Assembly (NCBI RefSeq): GCF_004801305.1 | Contig: NZ_SSOD01000015.1 | Coordinates: 1-64,000 of the forward strand | DNA: 64,000 bases | Direction: 5' to 3' | Source: Pseudothauera rhizosphaerae | Lineage (GTDB): Bacteria; Pseudomonadota; Gammaproteobacteria; Burkholderiales; Rhodocyclaceae | In this document: positions 58,255 through 64,000 of the stretch, in pieces | Position numbering within the stretch: position 1 is the stretch's first letter | Layout: each line of letters opens with the position of its first letter | Made by a program: the position numbers and the translations under genes | The notes under the pieces: model-generated | Told to the model about the DNA's origin: nothing | The model's input: the letters and a program-made list of their open reading frames with translations, nothing else | Databases searched by the model: none

Positions 58255-60537
58255 TCAGGTCGAGGCGCGCAGTGTCCGGGCGGCCGCGACCATGTTGGTG
58301 AGCGCGGGAATGACCTCGGACCACTGCCGCGTCTTCAGCCCGCAGTCGGGATTCACCCACAGCCGCTGCGCCGGGATGCGCTCGGCGGCCTTCCGCATGA
58401 GTTGCACGATGTGCGCCGTGGCCGGGATGTTGGGCGAATGGATGTCGTACACGCCCGGGCCGATCTCGTTGGGGTACTTGAAGTCGTCGAAGGCGTCGAG
58501 CAGTTCCATGTCGGACCGGGATGTCTCGATGGTGATGACGTCGGCGTCCATGCCGGCGATCGACGCGATGATGTCGTTGAACTCCGAGTAGCACATGTGG
58601 GTGTGGATCTGCGTTTCGTCGGCCACGCCGTTGGCAGTGATGCGGAAGGATTCGACCGCCCAGTCCAGGTAATCCTTCCACTGCGACCTGCGCAGCGGCA
58701 GCCCCTCGCGCAAGGCCGCCTCGTCGATCTGGATCACGCGCATGCCAGCCTTCTCCAGGTCCAGCACTTCCTCGCGGATCGCCAGGGCGAGCTGGGTGCA
58801 CGACGCCGAGCGCGGCTGGTCGTCGCGCACGAAGGACCAGTTGAGGAGGGTCACCGGGCCGGTGAGCATGCCCTTCATCGGCTTGCCGGTGAGCGACTGG
58901 GCGTAGGTGATCCAGTCCACGGTCATCGGCCGGGGGCGGCTGATGTCGCCGAACAGGATGGGCGGCTTGACGCAGCGCGAGCCGTAGGATTGCACCCAGC
59001 CGAACTGGCTGAAGGCGTAGCCGTCGAGCTGTTCGCCGAAGTACTCCACCATGTCGTTGCGCTCGGCTTCGCCGTGCACCAGCACGTCCAGCCCCAGGGC
59101 CTCCTGCTCGCGCACGCTGCGGGCGATCTCGGCCCGCATGGCGGCCTTGTAGCCCGCTTCGTCCAGCTCGCCGGCCTTGTAGCGGCTGCGCGCCTGGCGG
59201 ATTTCCGCGGTCTGCGGGAAGGAGCCGATGGTTGTGGTCGGATAGGGCGGCAGCTTCAGCAGGGCCGCCTGCCTAGCCGCGCGCACCGGGTAGGGGCTGT
59301 GGCGCCGGCCCAGGGCGGAGGTGACGGCCGCCAGCGCGGCTTGCACCGCCGGGTTGTGGACCCGGGGCGAACTGCGGCGTGCATCGACGGCGGCCCGGTT
59401 GGCGGCCAGTTCGGCAGCGACGGCCGCACGTCCCTGGTTCAGCGCGGTGGCCAGCAGCTTGAGCTCGTCCAGCTTCTGCAGGGCGAAGGCCAGCCATGAG
59501 GTGATCCCGGCATCCAGCGTGTGCTCGCTGGCGAGATCGACCGGCACGTGCAGCAGGGAGCACGACGGCGCGATCCACAGGCGGTCGTCGAGGCGCTCGG
59601 CCAGCGGCTCCAGCCAGTCCAGCACGGCGTCGAGGTCGGTCTTCCAGATGTTGCGGCCGTTGATGACGCCCAGCGACAGCACCTTGTGCGAGGGCAGCAG
59701 GTTCAGCAGCGGCACGATGTCGTCGCGGCCGTTGATCGCGTCGATGTGCAAACCCGCCACCGGCAGGTTGGCGGCGAGGTACTGGTTCTCCGCCAGTTGG
59801 CCGAAATAGGTCGCCAGCAGCAGCTTGACGCGGCTGCTCTTCAAGTGGTGGTAGGCGGTATTGAAGGCATGCTGCCAGTCGGCGTCGAGTTCGGTGACCA
59901 GCAGCGGCTCGTCGATCTGCACCCATTCGACACCCTGCGCGGCCAGCGTTTCCAGCAGTTCGGCATACACGGGCAGCAGGCGCGGGAGCAGCGCCAGCCG
60001 GTCCGAATCGTCCTTGGCCTTGCCGAGCGCCAGATACGTCACCGGGCCGACGATCACCGGCTTGGCCTTCACGCCCTGCGCCCGCGCTTCGTCCAGTTGC
60101 TCCAGCAGGCGCGAGGCATCCAGCCTGAACTCGGTGGCGGCGGTGAATTCCGGGACGATGTAGTGGTAGTTGGTATCGAACCACTTGGTCATTTCGCCGG
60201 CGGCCACGCCGCCGCAGCACTGGGCATGTTCCTCCGCCGACCTACCGCGGGCGACGCGGAAGTAGTTGTCCAACGCATCGCCGTGGAAGCCCTGCACGCG
60301 CTCGGGCAGGTTGCCCAGCGTGAAGCTCATGTCCAGCACCTGGTCGTAGAAGGCGAAATCGCCCACCGGCACCAGATCGAGCCCGGCCTGGTCCTGCCAG
60401 TGGCGCCGGCGCAGGCGGGCGCCCTCCGCCTTCAATTCGTCGCGCGTGGATTGCCCTTTCCAGTAGGACTCCAGCGCGAACTTCAGCTCGCGCTGCGCGC
60501 CGATGCGGGGAAAGCCGAGGTTGTGCGTCCTTGCCAT
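58255..60537 (-). CDS. metE: Cobalamin-independent methionine synthase
   Basis: Transfers methyl from 5-methyltetrahydropteroyltri-glutamate to homocysteine; 760 residues, full length. The C-terminal barrel holds the zinc ligands in HTHMCYSEF and [11 protein letters not shown]. The N-terminal half is the duplicated folate domain (starts [23 protein letters not shown]). It is divergent from metR, as in many bacteria. No B12 riboswitch fits in the 111-bp gap, so control is probably through MetR and homocysteine. Confidence 0.97.
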   Translation of the reverse strand: MARTHNLGFPRIGAQRELKFALESYWKGQSTRDELKAEGARLRRRHWQDQAGLDLVPVGDFAFYDQVLDMSFTLGNLPERVQGFHGDALDNYFRVARGRSAEEHAQCCGGVAAGEMTKWFDTNYHYIVPEFTAATEFRLDASRLLEQLDEARAQGVKAKPVIVGPVTYLALGKAKDDSDRLALLPRLLPVYAELLETLAAQGVEWVQIDEPLLVTELDADWQHAFNTAYHHLKSSRVKLLLATYFGQLAENQYLAANLPVAGLHIDAINGRDDIVPLLNLLPSHKVLSLGVINGRNIWKTDLDAVLDWLEPLAERLDDRLWIAPSCSLLHVPVDLASEHTLDAGITSWLAFALQKLDELKLLATALNQGRAAVAAELAANRAAVDARRSSPRVHNPAVQAALAAVTSALGRRHSPYPVRAARQAALLKLPPYPTTTIGSFPQTAEIRQARSRYKAGELDEAGYKAAMRAEIARSVREQEALGLDVLVHGEAERNDMVEYFGEQLDGYAFSQFGWVQSYGSRCVKPPILFGDISRPRPMTVDWITYAQSLTGKPMKGMLTGPVTLLNWSFVRDDQPRSASCTQLALAIREEVLDLEKAGMRVIQIDEAALREGLPLRRSQWKDYLDWAVESFRITANGVADETQIHTHMCYSEFNDIIASIAGMDADVITIETSRSDMELLDAFDDFKYPNEIGPGVYDIHSPNIPATAHIVQLMRKAAERIPAQRLWVNPDCGLKTRQWSEVIPALTNMVAAARTLRAST

Positions 60538-60648
60538 GATGTGATCCTCATTCCGTCGGGTACGTGTCGGGGCGGATCGTAGAGAGGATTGTCCATGACG
60601 TAAAATGGTGTTATTTCAACAATCGATCGATAGCATTCATGGATTGCC

Positions 60649-61554
60649 ATGCTTGAAAGGATGCACCTGACCATCGTCCGGGAAGTGGACCGGCAGGGGT
60701 CGCTGACCGCCGCGGCCGGCGTGCTCTGCCTGACCCAGTCGGCGCTCAGCCACACCATGAAGAAGCTGGAACAGCAGCTCGGCACCGACATCTGGCTGCG
60801 CGAAGGGCGCCGGCTGCGGCTGACCCAGGCCGGTGAATACCTGCTTGCGGTCGCCAACCGGGTCCTGCCGCAACTGGATTTGGCCGAAGCGCGCATCCGC
60901 CAGTACGCCCTGGGCGAGCGCGGCACACTGCGCATCGGCATGGAATGCCATCCGTGCTACCAGTGGCTGCTGAAGGTGGTGTCGCCCTATCTGGCGCGCT
61001 GGCCCGACGTGGATGTGGACGTGAAGCAGAAATTCCAGTTCGGCGGCATCGGCGCGCTGTTCGGCTACGAGATCGACCTGCTGGTGACGCCGGACCCGCT
61101 GTACAAGCCGGGCCTCTCTTTCGAGCCGGTGTTCGACTACGAGCAGGTGCTGGTGGTGGGCCGCCGCCATCCCCTGGCCACCGCGGCATACGTGGAGCCG
61201 GCGCAACTGGCGCCGGAGGTGTTGATCACCTACCCGGTGGAAATCGAGCGGCTCGACATCTACCAGCAGTTCCTGGTGCCGGCCGGCATCGCGCCGCGGC
61301 GGCACAAGATCATCGAGACCACCGACATCATGCTGCAGATGGTGGCCAGCGGCCGGGGCGTGGCGGCGCTGCCGCGCTGGCTGGTGGAGGAGTACGCGCA
61401 AAGGATGGAGATCGTCCCGCTGCGTCTGGGGCGCGAGGGCATTGCCAAGCAGATATTCCTGGGCGCCCGCGAGTCCGACACCGGCATCGACTACCTCGCG
61501 GCCTTCATCGAGCTGGCGCGCCAGCCGAAAAGCCGGGAACATCGATTCATATGA
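60649..61554 (+). CDS. metR: LysR family regulator MetR
   Basis: A 301-residue LysR regulator. The helix-turn-helix GSLTAAAGVLCLTQSALSHTMKKLEQQLG matches the MetR N-terminus, and the substrate domain follows with GMECHPCYQWL. It activates metE and senses homocysteine in relatives. The 111-bp metE-metR gap contains TGAA half-sites (minus strand TGAAATAAC and TGAATGCTA), but no clean TGAA-N5-TTCA. An alternative start is ATG 60661. Its stop overlaps the start of the diguanylate cyclase gene by 4 nt. Confidence 0.92.
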   Translation: MLERMHLTIVREVDRQGSLTAAAGVLCLTQSALSHTMKKLEQQLGTDIWLREGRRLRLTQAGEYLLAVANRVLPQLDLAEARIRQYALGERGTLRIGMECHPCYQWLLKVVSPYLARWPDVDVDVKQKFQFGGIGALFGYEIDLLVTPDPLYKPGLSFEPVFDYEQVLVVGRRHPLATAAYVEPAQLAPEVLITYPVEIERLDIYQQFLVPAGIAPRRHKIIETTDIMLQMVASGRGVAALPRWLVEEYAQRMEIVPLRLGREGIAKQIFLGARESDTGIDYLAAFIELARQPKSREHRFI

Positions 61555-62861
61555 CTGAACTTCCTTTTGACGCGCTTTGCAGAACGGCCCGGGCCCTGTT
61601 CGACGTTTCTGCCGCTTCCATCTGCATGCAAGGCAGTGGCATTCACTGGATCGACCTTGCCGGCGACGTGAACAGGCCGGAGTGGGATTTCGCGGCCGCG
61701 TTCGAGGGCTGCCCTGGCTGGGAGGCGCCGGTGCTGGTGGTCGGCGATACCTTGGCAAGTGCCGACTATTCCAGTCTGCCCTACGTGGCCGGCAGTCCCG
61801 GAGTGCGTTTCATTGCCGGCATTTCCTTTGGATCGGCTGAAATCGGGCGGCTTGCCCTGTTTGATACCCGCGCGCGCATCCTCGCGCCCGACAAGATGCG
61901 GTTGCTGCAAGACCTCGCGGAAATGGCCGGCCAGTGCTGCCGTCTCGCGAGAACCGCCCGCGATGCGGCGAAACGGGAATCCCTGTTCCGCCTGCTCGCC
62001 GAGGCATCGACAGATACCATCGTGCGCGGCGACCTCAACGGCAAGCGACTGTATGTATCGCCGTCCGTCCAGGAGTTGCTGGGATATGCACCGGAAGAAC
62101 TCCTCGGCCAGCAAGCCATCGACATCACCCACCCCGACGACAAGCCGGCCTTCGGCGCCCTCATGCGGGAAATACGCGATGGGCACAGAAAGAATGCCAG
62201 GATCGAATTGCGCCAGCGGCACAAGAGTGGCTCATGGATCTGGATGGAGGCGGCAATCCGCCTCACGCACGATCCTTTCACGGGGGAGCCGGACGGCTAT
62301 GTCACATCGGTGCGCGAAATCGGCCGCAGAAAGGAACTGGAAGCGCGACTGGAGCATCTTGCGTCCCATGACCAGCTCACGGGGCTACCGAATCGGACGT
62401 TTTTCGAACGCTACCTCGCGAGGCTCGCGGAAAGAATCCGGAAAACCAACCAGCGTTTCACGATTTTCTATATGGACCTGGACGGCTTCAAACTCGTCAA
62501 TGACCAACTGGGGCACCAGGCCGGCGATGCCGTATTGCGCGAGGCGGCCGCACGCTTTCGCTCCCTCGTGCGGGCCGGGGATGTCGTGGCGCGCCTGGGC
62601 GGGGACGAATTCGCCGCGCTTCTCGAAATGGACGGCTCGGAAGCGGCTTGTCTGGCCGAGCGCCTGATCGCCTCCTTGACCAAACCTTTTCGGTACGAGG
62701 AAACGGAGATCTCCATCGGCCTCAGCATCGGTATCGCGTGCCTGGCGGAAATCGGGCAGCCCCCCGCCGTGCTGCTGTCCTGTGCCGACCAAGCCCTCTA
62801 CGCGGCGAAAGCCGCCGGTAAGAATACCTTCTGTTTCTTTGACGAATCCGCGGCGGCCTGA
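61551..62861 (+). CDS. Diguanylate cyclase with GAF-like and PAS domains
   Basis: A 436-residue soluble signalling enzyme that makes cyclic di-GMP from GTP. About residues 1-135 resemble a GAF-type sensor (short form, ending ILAPDKMRLLQDLAEMAGQ). A PAS/PAC unit follows (about 140-265, with YVSPSVQELLGYAPEELLG), then a GGDEF domain (SHDQLTGLPNRTFFERYL onward). The catalytic motif is intact at G350-G-D-E-F354, and the inhibitory RxxD site is R341-A-G-D344, correctly placed. The ATG overlaps the metR stop, so the two are translationally coupled. Confidence 0.93.
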   Translation: MTELPFDALCRTARALFDVSAASICMQGSGIHWIDLAGDVNRPEWDFAAAFEGCPGWEAPVLVVGDTLASADYSSLPYVAGSPGVRFIAGISFGSAEIGRLALFDTRARILAPDKMRLLQDLAEMAGQCCRLARTARDAAKRESLFRLLAEASTDTIVRGDLNGKRLYVSPSVQELLGYAPEELLGQQAIDITHPDDKPAFGALMREIRDGHRKNARIELRQRHKSGSWIWMEAAIRLTHDPFTGEPDGYVTSVREIGRRKELEARLEHLASHDQLTGLPNRTFFERYLARLAERIRKTNQRFTIFYMDLDGFKLVNDQLGHQAGDAVLREAAARFRSLVRAGDVVARLGGDEFAALLEMDGSEAACLAERLIASLTKPFRYEETEISIGLSIGIACLAEIGQPPAVLLSCADQALYAAKAAGKNTFCFFDESAAA

Positions 62862-62909
62862 AACCGGAGGCGATACCCGGACTGGCGGGTCCGCCCCGGG
62901 CATCGGGGA

Positions 62910-63818
62910 TCAGGCCCCCCGCGGCCGCAGCAGGCCGATGATGCTCGAAAAATCCAGCCCGCCCTGCCCGGCGCGGCTGTGGGCGGCATAGAGCGACCCG
63001 GCCAGCCCGCCGAGCAGCACGGGCGTCCGGCTGGCGATGGCCGCCTCGGCCGCGAGGCCGAGATCCTTCAGCATCAGGTCGGTGCCGAAGCCGCCGCTGT
63101 AGCCGCGCGAGGCCGGCACGCCTTCCATCACGCCCGGCACCGGGTTGTACTTCTCCAGCACCCAGTTGGCGCCCGAGCTTTTCTGCATGATGCCCGACAG
63201 CACGGCCGGGTCCAGCCCGAGCGCCTCGCCCAGGGACAGCGCCTCGCCGGTGCCGATCATCAGGATGCCGAGCAGCATGTTGTTGCACAGCTTGGCGGCC
63301 TGGCCGGCACCCGCGCCGCCGGCGTGGAAGAGGTTGCGCCCCATGTGGCGCAGCAGCGGTTCGGCGCGGGCGAGGTCGGCGGCATCGCCGCCGATCATGA
63401 AGGTCAGCGTGCCGGCGGCCGCGCCCGCGGTCCCGCCCGACACCGGCGCATCGAGCACCGCGATGCCGCCTGCGCGGCCGGCCTGCGCGAGCTTCTGCGC
63501 GCTGGCGGGGGCGATGGTGCTGCAGTCGATGACCAGGGTGCCGGCGGCGAGCCCGGCGAGCAGCCCCGGCTCCCCGCCGCTGCCGAGGAAGAGCCCTTCG
63601 ACGTGGCGGCTCGCGGGCAGCATGCTGATCACCACGTCGGCCCCTTCCGCCGCGGCACGGGCCGATTCGGCGATGCGGGCGCCGTGTTCGGCGACGCGCG
63701 CGCAGGCGGCCGGGTCGAGGTCGAAGGCCTGCACCGCGAGGCCGGCCCCGGCGAGGTTGGCGGCCATCGGTCCGCCCATGTTGCCCAGGCCGATGAAGGC
63801 GATGGTGTGGTCGTTCAT
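62910..63818 (-). CDS. mmsB: 3-hydroxyisobutyrate dehydrogenase
   Basis: NAD-dependent enzyme of valine catabolism, 302 residues. It has the Rossmann start IAFIGLGNMGGPMAANLAGAGL, the substrate loop DAPVSGGTAGAAAGTLTFMIGG and the catalytic Lys in GAGQAAKLCNNMLLG. It lies just downstream of a 3-hydroxyisobutyryl-CoA hydrolase-like gene, the preceding step of the same pathway, so both are probably one valine-degradation operon. Confidence 0.93.
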   Translation of the reverse strand: MNDHTIAFIGLGNMGGPMAANLAGAGLAVQAFDLDPAACARVAEHGARIAESARAAAEGADVVISMLPASRHVEGLFLGSGGEPGLLAGLAAGTLVIDCSTIAPASAQKLAQAGRAGGIAVLDAPVSGGTAGAAAGTLTFMIGGDAADLARAEPLLRHMGRNLFHAGGAGAGQAAKLCNNMLLGILMIGTGEALSLGEALGLDPAVLSGIMQKSSGANWVLEKYNPVPGVMEGVPASRGYSGGFGTDLMLKDLGLAAEAAIASRTPVLLGGLAGSLYAAHSRAGQGGLDFSSIIGLLRPRGA

Positions 63819-63839
63819 GTCCGTGTCTCCTCTAGGGTG

Positions 63840-64000
63840 TCAGGCCAGATCGGCCAGCGGGTGCGGGCCGGTGAAACGGGGGCGGAAGTGGTCGGCGACG
63901 AAACCCCCACCAACCTCGGCGAGGCTGGCATGGCGCCAGCGCGGTTTGCGGTCCTTGTCGATCAGCAGCGCGCGCACGCCCTCGGCGAAGTCGCCGTGCG
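63840..64000 (-). CDS. 3-hydroxyisobutyryl-CoA hydrolase / enoyl-CoA hydratase family (3' end only)
   Basis: Only the last 53 codons are inside the window; the gene starts beyond its right end. The translated end reads HGDFAEGVRALLIDKDRKPRW, then RHASLAEVGGGFVADHF and on to the stop. The DFxEGVRAxLIDKDxxPxW block is characteristic of 3-hydroxyisobutyryl-CoA hydrolase and its enoyl-CoA hydratase relatives. It is 21 nt upstream of mmsB. Confidence 0.82.
   Translation of the reverse strand, partial: HGDFAEGVRALLIDKDRKPRWRHASLAEVGGGFVADHFRPRFTGPHPLADLA

Noticed and set aside
60538-60648. Cobalamin riboswitch before metE
   Set aside because: The gap is only 111 bp and has none of the aptamer blocks.

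Overview
The window is one stretch of very GC-rich DNA (roughly 70% G+C by eye). It is packed with co-oriented, often ATGA-overlapping genes. The gene set points to a betaproteobacterium, most likely of the Rhodocyclales (Azoarcus / Thauera / Aromatoleum-like). The clues are the rpsP-rimM-trmD-rplS and pepA-holC-valS blocks in betaproteobacterial style, a flavodoxin of the NifF type, a copper TonB receptor of the NosA/OprC type behind an FNR-like box, a PEP-CTERM protein, and urea carboxylase/allophanate hydrolase. This taxonomic call is an inference; no 16S rRNA or tRNA gene was seen.

Layout. 0-23 kb is mostly core metabolism: pssA, a leucine-rich leader peptide plus leuA, DUF2069 and wrbA, a YihY-type membrane protein, a PilZ-like protein, the ribosomal/tRNA-modification operon, lptFG, pepA-holC-(unknown)-valS, tusA, a BepA-like protease, moaC, then a DUF2946-copper receptor pair, a small unknown gene and the NifF-type flavodoxin. 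23-27.6 kb holds a 24-residue Cys-rich ORF, a REP-like inverted repeat and nrdAB. nrdAB (class I ribonucleotide reductase) sits behind a cobalamin riboswitch and two NrdR-like boxes 31 bp apart. 27.6-34 kb has a PchR-like AraC regulator with a Fur-like box and a CDF-MFP-RND metal/drug efflux operon. 34-45 kb is one long minus-strand operon: a methyltransferase, a TonB siderophore-type receptor, two 603-residue ABC half-transporters, an ABC ATPase and an ABC-2 permease with a large peptidase-like tail lacking a visible HExxH. I read it as an uncharacterised metallophore uptake or processing system. 45-50.5 kb holds a YdiK/AI-2E family permease, a PEP-CTERM protein behind a sigma-54-like promoter, and a four-gene polar amino-acid ABC transporter behind an NtrC-like site. 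50.5-58.2 kb has a variant outer-membrane phospholipase A and the atzF-uca-gntR urea (or guanidine) degradation operon with a TTGTATACAA-type operator. 58.2-64 kb holds divergent metE/metR, a diguanylate cyclase translationally coupled to metR, mmsB, and the 3' end of a 3-hydroxyisobutyryl-CoA hydrolase-like gene cut by the window edge.

How it fits together. Several loci share the theme of metal, oxygen and cofactor status. Inferred control elements are an FNR-type box (copper receptor), a Fur-type box (AraC regulator), a B12 riboswitch plus NrdR boxes (nrdAB), and NtrC-like and sigma-54-like sites (amino-acid transport, PEP-CTERM protein). Every regulatory call comes from reading motifs by eye; no search or alignment was run.
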